A stretch of DNA of 64,000 bases from Enterobacter cancerogenus (GTDB lineage Bacteria > Pseudomonadota > Gammaproteobacteria > Enterobacterales > Enterobacteriaceae): the NCBI RefSeq assembly GCF_019047785.1, contig NZ_CP077290.1, forward strand, positions 3,906,001 through 3,970,000, in the 5' to 3' direction. The notes beneath the pieces were generated by a model. That model did not search any database. It was not told the DNA's origin and saw nothing but the letters and a program-made list of their open reading frames with translations. The first letter of the stretch is position 1; every line of letters begins with the position of its first letter. Below are positions 16,646 to 25,234 of this stretch, one piece after another. The translations under genes and the position numbers were made by a program.

Positions 16646-17255
16646 TATCGAGGGCGATCTACAGCGCCGTCTTGCGAATATCGTGCGGCGCGGGGTTATT
16701 CATTCCGTTAAGCATGACGGTATACCGAAGTGCCGGGTGGATTTGGGCGACATCACCACTACCTGGCTGCCGCTCTGCCAGGGCTTTTCCGGGGCAAACC
16801 GGGCTGACTCCAATCCGTATGCGGTCGGAGATGCGGTCACGGTGCTGTCGGAGGCGGGCGAGCTGAATAATGGCCGGGTGTTTCCCGGCTGGAATACCGG
16901 CGGTCTGCCGGTACCGGAGGGCAGCGACAGCGAACATATCACCCGCTACGGTGACGGTACCGAGATCCGGTATGACCGTGCCGCGCATGCCCTGACCATC
17001 ACCCTGGCGGAGGGCGGGACCTACAAAATCATCGGGAAAGGCACGCTGGACGGTCCGGTGGAAATCACCGATACCCTGACCGTGCAGGGGAAAACGCAGA
17101 TAAACGCCGACACGAACGTGGCCGGAAATATCGGTGCTACGCAGGAGATTTCGGACGGTACCGGGAAAATGAGCGGGATCCGTAAAACGTTCAATGATCA
17201 CGATCACCGTGGAGACAGTGGCGGCACGACCGGAAAACCTAATCAGAAAAAGTGA
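16638..17255 (+). CDS. Baseplate spike protein, P2 gpV family
   Basis: 205 residues. The N-terminal half is an OB-fold-like domain (GDITTTWLPLCQGF, YAVGDAVTVLSEAG) and the second half is a repetitive beta-helix with TLTVQGKTQINADTNVAG. The end HDHRGDSGGTTGKP holds an HxH pair, as in spike tips that bind iron. The trimer would pierce the outer membrane when the sheath contracts. A terminator hairpin starts at the stop codon. Confidence 0.9.
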   Translation: MSDIEGDLQRRLANIVRRGVIHSVKHDGIPKCRVDLGDITTTWLPLCQGFSGANRADSNPYAVGDAVTVLSEAGELNNGRVFPGWNTGGLPVPEGSDSEHITRYGDGTEIRYDRAAHALTITLAEGGTYKIIGKGTLDGPVEITDTLTVQGKTQINADTNVAGNIGATQEISDGTGKMSGIRKTFNDHDHRGDSGGTTGKPNQKK

Positions 17256-17277
17256 CCTGCTTGAGCAGGTTTTTTTA
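17255..17277 (+). terminator. Intrinsic terminator between spike and sheath genes
   Basis: ACCTGCT-TG-AGCAGGT followed by seven T, overlapping the spike stop codon. Confidence 0.82.
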
Positions 17278-17293
17278 TGCCTGGAGAAAATAA

Positions 17294-18775
17294 ATGGCGA
17301 ATTTACATGGTGTGGAAACGATTGAACTGACATCCGGTACGGTCGCGGTTACTACGATCCAGACGGCAATTATCGGTCTGGTGGGTACTGCGCCTGATGC
17401 ATCAGCAGGCGTCGCGGCTTCGGGAACGGCGGGTACGCCGTTGCTTTTCAATGAGATGATTTTCACGGCAGCGGCATCGGGACGCGCAGGTAATCAGATT
17501 GTTGTGAATGCAGTAGCAGGTGTGCCGGATAAGGACGATCCACAGGATGTACCGACCACCGCTGAAATGGACGGTACCACGCTGAACATAACGCTGGGAT
17601 GTGATGCAACAGGGAAACTTACTGCAAATTCCGCCGCTGTAAAAAACGCAATGGAATCCGTTCCGGCAGTGAAAGTGGTTATCAACGGAACGGGAAGCGG
17701 CATGGTTACGCCATTTACGCTTCAGCTTGCTGGCGGTGAGGATGAACCGTTCCCGCTGAATACTCCTGTGGCGATTGTTGGCACCACGATGCTCTCGCGC
17801 CTCGGGGAAACCGGCACGCTTAAGCAGGCGCTGACAGAAATTAATGACCAGCGCAATGCCCTGACAGTCGTGGTACGTGTTGCGGCAGGAAACAATAAGG
17901 CGGAGGAGGGTGATGAATCTGAAACGCGCGCTGCATTGCTGGCCGGGATCCGCGCGCTGTCGTCAGCGAAAACCGTGACGACGTATCAGCCCCGCATCCT
18001 GATTGCGCCCGGATTCAGTGAGGATGATGCCGTCGGCAAGGCGCTGGAAACCATGGCCGGCAAACTGCGGGCGGTGGCGTATGTTGACTGTGCGTCCAAA
18101 GCCACGCTGCAGGAGGTGGTCCAGCGACGCCAGTCCTACGGCATGCGTACCGAGCTGCTGCGCCCGCGCGTGCAGGTCAGCAACGCCGACGGCCAGCTGG
18201 TCTGGCGTCCATATTCTGCATTCGCGGCGGGGCTGCGCGCCCGCATCGATTTTGAAAAAGGATGGTGGTGGAGCAAATCCAACCAGGACATCAACAACAT
18301 CCTCGGCGTGGAGCAGATCGACGAATTTATTCTGGGCGATGAAAACTGCGATGCGAACCTGCTTAACATGCAGAACGTCTCCACCATCATCCGCCGGGCA
18401 GGTTTTAAGCACTGGGGGAACCGCCTGTGTGGGACCGATCCGCAGTGGCGTTTCGAATCGGTTCGCCGTACCGCTGACGTCATCGAGGACAGTATTCAGG
18501 AAACGATGCTGGAATACGTTGACCGTCCACTGGACCGGGAGAACGCCGACGACATTATCGGCACGATTAACGCCTATATGCGCCAGCTGGTCGGACTCGG
18601 TGCCATTTTCGGCGGTCGCGCCTGGCTGGATGAAGAGCTTAACACCGCTGAGAGCATGGCGGCGGGCGTGCTGTACATCAACTATGACTTTGGTCCGAAA
18701 TCGCCGACTGAGCTTATCAGCCTGCGGGTCCGGGTGAATAACAACTATGCGCTTGAGGAGATGCTGGCAGCATGA
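17294..18775 (+). CDS. Contractile tail sheath protein, P2 FI family
   Basis: The 493-residue protein is about 100 residues longer than P2 FI as I recall it. The N-terminus (HGVETIELTSG, TAIIGLVGTAPDA) and the part from about residue 155 (FPLNTPVAI, GTLKQALTEI) align with P2 FI. Residues about 40-150 are extra and lower in GC, with strands such as NQIVVNAVAG and TLNITLGCDATG. The C-terminal half is canonical: RPRVQVSNADGQLVWRPYS, FKHWGNRLCGTDP, FGPKSPTELISLRVRV. It polymerises around the tube and contracts at infection. GGAG precedes the ATG; its stop overlaps the tube gene. Confidence 0.94.
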   Translation: MANLHGVETIELTSGTVAVTTIQTAIIGLVGTAPDASAGVAASGTAGTPLLFNEMIFTAAASGRAGNQIVVNAVAGVPDKDDPQDVPTTAEMDGTTLNITLGCDATGKLTANSAAVKNAMESVPAVKVVINGTGSGMVTPFTLQLAGGEDEPFPLNTPVAIVGTTMLSRLGETGTLKQALTEINDQRNALTVVVRVAAGNNKAEEGDESETRAALLAGIRALSSAKTVTTYQPRILIAPGFSEDDAVGKALETMAGKLRAVAYVDCASKATLQEVVQRRQSYGMRTELLRPRVQVSNADGQLVWRPYSAFAAGLRARIDFEKGWWWSKSNQDINNILGVEQIDEFILGDENCDANLLNMQNVSTIIRRAGFKHWGNRLCGTDPQWRFESVRRTADVIEDSIQETMLEYVDRPLDRENADDIIGTINAYMRQLVGLGAIFGGRAWLDEELNTAESMAAGVLYINYDFGPKSPTELISLRVRVNNNYALEEMLAA

Positions 18776-19278
18776 GCGAAAAAAACACACTACGCGTCTG
18801 GACCTTCTTCCGGCAGGGGATCCGTATTCAGGGGGCGCATGAATTCACACCGCCGACACTGTCCATTGTCAAAACTGACCTGCGTACCGGCGCGCAGGAT
18901 GCGCCGTCCCCCGTGGATGATGGCATGGAGGCGCTGACCTGCCAGCTGAAATTCTACGGCGTGGATACGGACATGCTGACCGCTTTTGGTTTTGTCAGCG
19001 GCAGCCGTCCGCGCTTTACGGCGTATCAGGGCTATCTGGCGAACGGTACCGCGCTTGGCACCATCGAGGAGATTGAAGGCTTTGTGCAGACCGTTACGCC
19101 GGATGCCCGGGGTAAGGACAGTCTGTCCGAAAATGCCATCACGGTGGAGATCGCCGTGAGTTATTACCGCCAGACCAAAGATGGCCGCGAGCTTTTTGCC
19201 ATTGATACCGAGCGCTTCGCGCGCCGGGTGAATGGTGTGGATGTCCTGTCCGGCCTGGCGGCGAAAGTCCGTCTTTAA
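18772..19278 (+). CDS. Major tail tube protein, P2 FII family
   Basis: 168 residues in an ATGA overlap with the sheath gene, so the two tail polymers are coupled. The sequence (TLSIVKTDLRTGAQDAP, DDGMEALTCQLKFYGVD, TERFARRVNGVDVL) is typical of the P2 tube protein, which stacks into the rigid inner tube under the sheath. A terminator hairpin follows 16 bases after the stop. Confidence 0.92.
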   Translation: MSEKNTLRVWTFFRQGIRIQGAHEFTPPTLSIVKTDLRTGAQDAPSPVDDGMEALTCQLKFYGVDTDMLTAFGFVSGSRPRFTAYQGYLANGTALGTIEEIEGFVQTVTPDARGKDSLSENAITVEIAVSYYRQTKDGRELFAIDTERFARRVNGVDVLSGLAAKVRL

Positions 19279-19294
19279 TTTCAAAACATCTGAC

Positions 19295-19317
19295 AACGGC
19301 CTGCGGGCCGTTTTTTT
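19295..19317 (+). terminator. Intrinsic terminator after the tube gene
   Basis: AACGGCC and GGCCGTT around TGCG, followed by seven T. It would favour high sheath and tube expression over the later assembly genes. Confidence 0.85.
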
Positions 19318-19329
19318 ATGGAGATAAAC

Positions 19330-19617
19330 ATGTCTTTTCCTGGTGAAACCCGCGTTATCAAACTGTATTCCCCCGTCACGCTTGAAAATGGCAGTGCGCT
19401 CAACGAGGTGACACTGCGCGAGCCTCTGGTGCGTGACCGTATCGCCTTTTCCAAAGACCGCGGCAGTGAAGAAGAAAAAGAAGCGCGCATGATTGCGCTG
19501 CTGTGCAACCTCAGCGAACAGGATATCTGGCAACTGACGGCGGCGGATTATGCCCAACTGCTGGACGCGTTTAACGTTTTTATGCTCCCGCCCGGGGAGC
19601 GTCCGAAAGAGAGTTAA
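19330..19617 (+). CDS. Tail assembly chaperone, P2 gpE-like
   Basis: The start at ATG 19330 has GGAG 7 bases upstream. The 95-residue protein has the gpE pattern EVTLREPLVRDRIAF and EARMIALLCNLSEQDIWQL. It is produced alone and as a -1 frameshifted longer form (next entry); the two forms guide the tube around the tape measure protein. Its place between tube and tape measure is the standard one. Confidence 0.85.
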   Translation: MSFPGETRVIKLYSPVTLENGSALNEVTLREPLVRDRIAFSKDRGSEEEKEARMIALLCNLSEQDIWQLTAADYAQLLDAFNVFMLPPGERPKES

Positions 19618-19757
19618 TCCGGGCGATGCGTTTTCTGGGGCGGCGTCTGCATTTTCCCATGACGGAATACCTGGATATGCCGTTCAGCGTATTTTCTGAT
19701 TTTCTCACCGACGAAGTGGAGGCGGTAAACCGTGGCCGGATTAAGCCAGAACCTTAA
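19330..19757 (+). CDS. Frameshifted tail chaperone E+E'
   Basis: Past the E stop codon, the -1 frame is open from 19575 to the TAA at 19755-19757 and encodes AMRFLGRRLHFPMTEYLDMP, then FSVFSDFLTDEVEAVNRGR. This conserved extension with no start signal of its own is how P2-like phages encode E' by programmed -1 slippage. The slip must occur between 19575 and 19617. The best T-run is at 19577-19581 (codons GTT TTT ATG), though it is not a perfect heptamer. The extension ends inside the tape measure gene by 26 bases. Confidence 0.72.
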
Positions 19758-21630
19758 GGCCGTCATTACCTTTGGCGGCAATATCGACAGCTCCTGGAGC
19801 CGTTCAGCGAACGGCCTGCAAAAGAGCCTGAAGGACGTCGGGAAGCACTCAGAAAAACTGACAAAAGACCAGGCGAAGCTGGCGGCGGAGATTAAGCGTG
19901 CAAAACTGGCCGGGCAAAGCCTTGGCGATCTGAAACGGCGTTACAGCGACGTCTCCCGTGAAATCCGCAAAACGGAAACCGAACAGCAGAAGCTAAACCA
20001 GCAGATGCAGAAGACGCAACGGCTGGCAGCCTTCAAAGGAGCCGGCAAAGGGCTGTTTCGCCGTGGGCTCGGTATGGCCGGACAACTGGGCGGGATGGTT
20101 GCTCCCGGGCTGGCGATTGGCGGCGGGGGCGTGGTGGCTTCCGCACTGGGTACCCTCATCGCACCGGCGGCAACCAACGCAGAAACCGCCCGGCGGGCTG
20201 GCGTGGCGAAAAGCTATGGTGTCGATATCCCGACGTTTGATGCGTGGGATACGCTCGCGAAACAGTTCGACATGAACGGGGAGAACATCGGCGATCTGTT
20301 TGAGGAGTATCTGCATAAGTCGGGGGAGTACAAGCAGAACGGCAAGCAGGGTTCTCTGCAGGATGCGTTTGAAACGCTGGGTTTTAAAGCGGGTGATTTT
20401 GCCGGGCTCAGCGATATGGCGCAGTTCGAAAAAATTGTTGAGCGTGCGCTCAGCCTGCAGGATGAATCGAAGGCCTCGTTTGCACTGGATTCGCTGTTTG
20501 GCGGCGAGGCCAGCAAGCTGTTGATGCTGCTCAAGCAGTCCGGCAAGAGCTACCGTGACCTGATGGACGAACAGCGGCGCTATAACCTCGTCACGAAAGA
20601 GGGCGCCGAAGGGGCTATGGCAGGGAATCGCGCCGTCACTAACTTGCGCACCGTCTTCTCCTCCGCTGTGGCGGAAATCTCCGGTCAACTGGGTAACGAG
20701 CTGGCACCGGATATCCGCCGTCTGACGGACGATATGGCGGAGTGGTTTAAGGGCGGCGGGATAAAGCGGATTGTCAGCTTCCTGCGCAATGACCTGTACC
20801 CCGGCGTGCTGACGTTCGGACAGGGCATTGTTTTCGTCGGGAAAGTGGCCTACGCGCTGGCAAAAAAACTGTCCTGGCTGCTGCCGGATGAGCGAAGCGA
20901 TCAGCGGGACGTGCTTAAGTCGCTGGCAATGACGGGTTCGGTCGATATCGCCCGCATGACGGCGCAACGCAACGGGCAGGGCGAATGGTTTGAGCAGCAA
21001 CTGAAGGAAAAGCCGGACCTGCCTGATGACGTGAAAAAATCGTACCGGGACACCCGTGGATTTTTCCGCGACGACGAGGACACATTCAACAATACACTCG
21101 ATAAGTATGTGACGCCGGAAAGCAGCACCGCACCGTTCTCCTGGGATTCAGCACTCAACCAGAACAAGGCGATACCCGCGCAGCCCGGGCGTGAAACATC
21201 CGACAAACCTGCCGGTGCCTGGAATAATTACGGACTTCCTTCCTTACCTGCTTTTGATAAAAGCCTCAACTGGTCCTCAGTGGATAAATCACCAGGATTA
21301 TCAGACGAGTCTTTTACCGTTAACCCAATCGTGAATGTCGATAATTCGCCAGCGACAGCGTTACGGCTGCCTCCAGCACCGGATCCCGGAGACTCTGGCA
21401 AAGAGGATAAAAGTGACTGGGGGGCGTTACTGCAGGAGCTGGAACTGGCGGACAAAGCACCTCCGGCACGACAGCTCACCGACAACCGGCGATTTGAGTT
21501 TCACTATGAAATCCACGGCGCACCCGGGCAGGACGAACGGGCGATCGGTGATGAAGTTGTCGGGGTGACGAAAACTAACCCCATATTCAAAGGTGACAGC
21601 AGCATGCTGGATGGAGGGCAAATCTGGTGA
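19732..21630 (+). CDS. Tail tape measure protein, P2 gpT-like
   Basis: Starts at GTG with GGAGG 9 bases upstream. The 632-residue chain begins with a coiled-coil part (about 20-95, rich in Lys, Glu, Gln), then a Gly-rich hydrophobic stretch (about 103-150) that could insert into the host membrane. Its length sets the tail length, so the tail should be shorter than that of P2. The C-terminal region is Pro-rich and less conserved. The GTGA overlap with the next gene indicates coupling. Confidence 0.88.
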   Translation: MAGLSQNLKAVITFGGNIDSSWSRSANGLQKSLKDVGKHSEKLTKDQAKLAAEIKRAKLAGQSLGDLKRRYSDVSREIRKTETEQQKLNQQMQKTQRLAAFKGAGKGLFRRGLGMAGQLGGMVAPGLAIGGGGVVASALGTLIAPAATNAETARRAGVAKSYGVDIPTFDAWDTLAKQFDMNGENIGDLFEEYLHKSGEYKQNGKQGSLQDAFETLGFKAGDFAGLSDMAQFEKIVERALSLQDESKASFALDSLFGGEASKLLMLLKQSGKSYRDLMDEQRRYNLVTKEGAEGAMAGNRAVTNLRTVFSSAVAEISGQLGNELAPDIRRLTDDMAEWFKGGGIKRIVSFLRNDLYPGVLTFGQGIVFVGKVAYALAKKLSWLLPDERSDQRDVLKSLAMTGSVDIARMTAQRNGQGEWFEQQLKEKPDLPDDVKKSYRDTRGFFRDDEDTFNNTLDKYVTPESSTAPFSWDSALNQNKAIPAQPGRETSDKPAGAWNNYGLPSLPAFDKSLNWSSVDKSPGLSDESFTVNPIVNVDNSPATALRLPPAPDPGDSGKEDKSDWGALLQELELADKAPPARQLTDNRRFEFHYEIHGAPGQDERAIGDEVVGVTKTNPIFKGDSSMLDGGQIW

Positions 21631-22097
21631 GTGAGATTATTCCGGTCTTTGAAGACTTCGGTCAGGCAGGTGCCAGCGCAGCGCGGGGAGCCCAGGCTGC
21701 CCGTGTGATGATGATGCTGGGCGAATTTGCATTTTCCATCGACACCACGGCGTATAACCAGCTGACCCGGGAGGCCAGCTGGAGATGGAGCGAGCAGGAG
21801 CGCATCGGCAAACAGGATCTGCTGCAGTATACCGGCAAGTCCGGGCGCACCGTCCGGCTTGAGGGGGAGTCTCATGCGTTCTTCCGGAAGGGGGTGGATG
21901 CGGTTAACGATCTTTACGATCTCGCCGACCAGAACAAGCCACAGCAGCTGGTCAGCGGTGAAGGGGATGTGCTGGGCTGGTGGGTGGTGATCGACTTCTC
22001 CGACACGACCAGTCGTTTTCTGCCTGGCGGTGGACACCGAAACAAAAACTGGACGATGACGCTGAAACATTATGCAGACGACATATCAAACCCGTGA
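21627..22097 (+). CDS. Tail protein gpU (P2 type)
   Basis: 156 residues, starting at GTG in overlap with the tape measure stop. The family pattern is MMMLGEFAFSIDTTAYNQL near residue 28, RWSEQERIGKQDLLQYTG, and GEGDVLGWWVVIDFSDT. In P2, gpU is a tail component joined with X and D at the tail end. The stop overlaps gene X by 26 bases, as is common in this module. Confidence 0.9.
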   Translation: MSEIIPVFEDFGQAGASAARGAQAARVMMMLGEFAFSIDTTAYNQLTREASWRWSEQERIGKQDLLQYTGKSGRTVRLEGESHAFFRKGVDAVNDLYDLADQNKPQQLVSGEGDVLGWWVVIDFSDTTSRFLPGGGHRNKNWTMTLKHYADDISNP

Positions 22098-22287
22098 CGG
22101 TGACGTGCTGGATGCTGTCTGTGCGGCGCATTACGGCACGGAAAACCTGTCTTATATTGTGACGCAGGTTCTGGAAGCGAATCCTGGTCTGGCCGATGTC
22201 GGTGCAGTTTATCCGTCAGGCCTGCTTATCACCCTGCCGGATCTGGCACCGCCAGTCCAGGAGTCGGCCTTCAGACTGTGGGATTAA
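22072..22287 (+). CDS. Tail protein gpX with LysM-like fold
   Basis: 71 residues. The sequence YQTRDGDVLDAVCAAHYG and NPGLADVGAVYPSGLLITLP is the short LysM-type P2 gpX family. It probably helps link tail tip and baseplate. Position between U and D is conserved. Confidence 0.9.
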   Translation: MQTTYQTRDGDVLDAVCAAHYGTENLSYIVTQVLEANPGLADVGAVYPSGLLITLPDLAPPVQESAFRLWD

Positions 22288-22288
22288 A

Positions 22289-23398
22289 ATGACTGAACAG
22301 ACTGTTAAACCGGAATATGCTCCCGCTTTCAGCGTCAGCGCGGAGGGGAAGGATATCACCCGCGCGCTGCAGCAAAGCCTGGCTGAGCTGACGCTCACCG
22401 ATTACGGCGGCGCCACGGCAAAAGCGGATGAACTGAAAATCACACTTTTATCAGAAACCCTCCCTTTGCCGACAAAAGGCGCGCGACTTCGCGTGGCGCT
22501 GGGCTTTAACGACCAGTTGGTGGACAAAGGCTGGTTCGTGGTGGCCGGCGTGGGCAGCAGCGGTCCGCCGCGTCGTATCGAGATTTATGCCACCGCCGCG
22601 CCCATGAACGCCCAGAAACAGCCAGGAGACGTGATCAGCCAGAAAACGCGCAGCTGGGATAACCTGCGACTGGCGGATTTGGTTAAAACCGTGGCGAAAG
22701 AGAACGGGCTGATCCCAAAGGTGGCCGCTGAGCTCGCCAATATCCATATTGATCACGTGGACCAGGTGGCAGAATCCGACGCGAATCTGCTGACCCGTCT
22801 TGCCCGAACGTGGAACGCAGTCAGCAAACCATCGGGCGGCTACTGGCTCTTTCTGCGTCAGGGGGCCACGGCCAGTGCCTCTGGTGAGCAATCAGGCGCA
22901 CTGGTTATCACTCCTGAAGAGGTCTCCAGCTGGTCATACAGCGAAGGCGAGCGGGGGAGTTCCACAGGAAAGGCCACCGGCAGCAAAGGAAAGTCATCAG
23001 GGAAAATCGGCGTGCGGTATTACGATGAGGCTGACGGTAAGACAAAAACCACCACGGTTGATCATGATGGCCCCTCCATGGCAAATCCGTACACGCAGCC
23101 CGTGAAGGCCACTGCCGATCAGCAGGCCAAAGCGAAGAAAACGCAGGCCCGGCGTAACGAACGAAAAATGACGGTGACAGGCCCCTGTCGCCCGAAACAC
23201 GTTCCCCTCACGGCAGAATCCGGCGTATCCACGTCCGGCTTTGGCGAGCGGGAAGATCGTGCCTGGGTGGTGGAATCGCTGGTGTATTCCCTGACGCCTG
23301 CCGGATTCAGCTACACCTACAATCTGGTGGTGGATATTCGCAAACCTTCAAAAAAATCCGGCAGCAAGAATAAAACCGGCCCGGATTATTTCGGTTAA
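22289..23398 (+). CDS. Baseplate hub protein gpD (P2 late control D family)
   Basis: The start is at ATG 22289, right after the X stop; a longer frame upstream overlaps X. The 369-residue protein has the hub pattern YGGATAKADELKITLL, RVALGFNDQLVDKGWFVVAGV and VAESDANLLTRLARTWNAV. GpD forms the hub that carries the spike below the tube. A Gly/Ser/Lys-rich loop (about 225-245) interrupts the usual domains. The name late control D is historical; the protein is structural. Confidence 0.9.
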   Translation: MTEQTVKPEYAPAFSVSAEGKDITRALQQSLAELTLTDYGGATAKADELKITLLSETLPLPTKGARLRVALGFNDQLVDKGWFVVAGVGSSGPPRRIEIYATAAPMNAQKQPGDVISQKTRSWDNLRLADLVKTVAKENGLIPKVAAELANIHIDHVDQVAESDANLLTRLARTWNAVSKPSGGYWLFLRQGATASASGEQSGALVITPEEVSSWSYSEGERGSSTGKATGSKGKSSGKIGVRYYDEADGKTKTTTVDHDGPSMANPYTQPVKATADQQAKAKKTQARRNERKMTVTGPCRPKHVPLTAESGVSTSGFGEREDRAWVVESLVYSLTPAGFSYTYNLVVDIRKPSKKSGSKNKTGPDYFG

Positions 23399-23436
23399 CT
23401 CTCCGCCATCTGGCGATCCTCATACGGAAAAACATT

Positions 23437-23784
23437 ATGAACGGTGTAAACAGCCGGACAGGTAAACGCCTGTCTGGCAGCGACCATTTGCGCCAGTCCG
23501 TCAGCGATATCCTTTCCACGCCGCTGGGCAGCCGCGTGCTGGTTCGTGATTACGGCAGTGACCTGTTTTCGCTGGTGGACAACCCGCGCGACGATCTCAC
23601 CCGGCTGCGGATTATCGCGGCCACAGCCTCAGCCCTGGCTCGCTGGGAGCCCCGGTTGCGGGTTACGCGTGTGATGGTCACTTTCCCGGCCGATGAAGCA
23701 GGATGTGTCGTCGATATCGAGGGGATCAACAAAGAGAATAATCTTCCCGTCAGCACCGGAGGCATACAGATTTATGGCAAGTAG
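23437..23784 (+). CDS. Baseplate wedge protein gpW (GPW/gp25 family)
   Basis: 115 residues with the gp25-like pattern HLRQSVSDILSTPLGSRVLVRDYGS and RLRIIAATASALARWEPRL. It forms the inner baseplate wedge where sheath assembly starts. The 3' end overlaps the J gene by 11 bases. Confidence 0.92.
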   Translation: MNGVNSRTGKRLSGSDHLRQSVSDILSTPLGSRVLVRDYGSDLFSLVDNPRDDLTRLRIIAATASALARWEPRLRVTRVMVTFPADEAGCVVDIEGINKENNLPVSTGGIQIYGK

Positions 23785-24688
23785 CTACGACGTAATTAAC
23801 CTGTCCGCGCTGGCGGTTCCGGATGCCATTGTGGTACCGGATGCCGCCGATATTTTTTCCCGCTGGCTGGCGCGCCTGCGAGAGCTTGATCCGGAGTTCG
23901 ATGCCCTGGTGGAATCGGACCCGGCGTATAAACAGGGGGAAATCAATGCCTACCAGCTGACGCTGGCGTTTCAGCGTGTCAACGACGCGGTAAGGGCGGT
24001 CTTCCTTGCCAGCGCCAGAGGGGCCGATCTCGACCAGGTGGGGGCGGCCTTCAACGTTTCCCGCCTGGTAATTGACCCCGGTGATCCGGATGCGGTACCG
24101 CCCGTCGAACCTGTCTATGAAAATGATGACGCTTTTCGCGAGCGCATCCAGCTTTCGTGGGCGCAACTGAACACCGCCGGTGCACGCAACGCGTACCGTT
24201 TTCATGCCAAATCGGCCGATAACGATGTGCTGGACGCAGATGCATACGGGCCGGAGACCCATAACCGACCCGGTGAGGTGGATGTGTATGTGCTGTCGCG
24301 AACGGGTAACGGTGAGGCAGGAATTCTCCTGATCGAAACCGTGATGAATACACTGAGTGCCGATGAAGTCAGGCCACTGACTGATTATGTCAGCGTGAAA
24401 AGTGCCACCGTTGCCAGCTATGCCGTCACGGCTGAACTCGATATCCCTGACGGGCCGGATGCGCAGACGGTGCTGGAGAATGCCATCAGCACGCTGACGA
24501 GCTATACCCAGCTTTCCCACCGCATCAACGCCATCGTCCCGCTCTCTGCAATATACGCTTCCCTGCAGCAGCCTGGTGTATCAAGGGTCAAATTGATCAG
24601 CCCGACGGCCGATCTGGAAGCCGCCGCCGGGCAGGCCCCCTGGTGCAGCGCGATAAACGTTACGCGTAAAGGAGGCACCAGTGGATAA
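23774..24688 (+). CDS. Baseplate wedge protein gpJ
   Basis: The ATG at 23774 lies inside the end of W. The 304-residue protein shows the gpJ pattern: NLSALAVPDAIVVPDAADIF, ARGADLDQVGAAFNVSR, VYVLSRTGNGEA and a C-terminal PGVSRVKLISPTADL. It forms the outer wedge around the hub and transmits the signal for contraction. Length is normal for P2-like phages. Confidence 0.92.
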   Translation: MASSYDVINLSALAVPDAIVVPDAADIFSRWLARLRELDPEFDALVESDPAYKQGEINAYQLTLAFQRVNDAVRAVFLASARGADLDQVGAAFNVSRLVIDPGDPDAVPPVEPVYENDDAFRERIQLSWAQLNTAGARNAYRFHAKSADNDVLDADAYGPETHNRPGEVDVYVLSRTGNGEAGILLIETVMNTLSADEVRPLTDYVSVKSATVASYAVTAELDIPDGPDAQTVLENAISTLTSYTQLSHRINAIVPLSAIYASLQQPGVSRVKLISPTADLEAAAGQAPWCSAINVTRKGGTSG

Positions 24689-25232
24689 ATTTCGATCCCT
24701 CCTTCCCCCGTCAGCCATTCAACCGGAGCGGGCGCAGGAACAGGCAGGCACAGAGCTGATTGCGGGGCTGGATACTGACATGGTCCGGAAGGTGAAAAAT
24801 CCTGACACCTGTCCGGCCCATCTGCTGCCCTGGCTTGCCTGGGAGTTTGCAGTGGATTCCTGGGAAGAGGCCTGGACGGAGGAGGAAAAACGGCAGGTTA
24901 TCAAGGATGCCGCGTATGTTCATCAACATCGCGGTACTGCCGGGGCTGTTCGACGCTCTCTCAGTGCCGTCAGCCTGCCGACGACCGTCGTGGAGTGGTG
25001 GGAGGATGAACCACGCAAAGATCCCTATACGTTCCGTGTGGAGGTCTACAGCCTGCAGGCCGTTGATGAAGCGCTGTACCAGCGCATACGCCGCCAGGTG
25101 GATAAAGCCAAAAATCTTCGCAGCCTGCTGACCACAATAGATGTGATCGCCGACCTGGGCGCGAAGGGAAATTATTATACCGGCGGTGCTGTTACCGCCT
25201 GGATTGACGTTGTTATTGAGGCAGGAGTGTAG
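24681..25232 (+). CDS. Tail protein gpI (P2 type)
   Basis: Starts at GTG with GGAGG 5 bases upstream, overlapping J. The 183-residue protein shows the gpI pattern LLPPSAIQPERAQEQAG, NPDTCPAHLLPWLAWEFAVDSW and YVHQHRGTAGAVRRSL. It joins the tail fibres to the baseplate. Confidence 0.92.
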   Translation: MDKFRSLLPPSAIQPERAQEQAGTELIAGLDTDMVRKVKNPDTCPAHLLPWLAWEFAVDSWEEAWTEEEKRQVIKDAAYVHQHRGTAGAVRRSLSAVSLPTTVVEWWEDEPRKDPYTFRVEVYSLQAVDEALYQRIRRQVDKAKNLRSLLTTIDVIADLGAKGNYYTGGAVTAWIDVVIEAGV

Positions 25233-25234
25233 CT

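Noticed and set aside
22196..22288. Longer start for gpD
   Set aside because: It overlaps gpX and lacks a ribosome site; the ATG at 22289 fits the family N-terminus.
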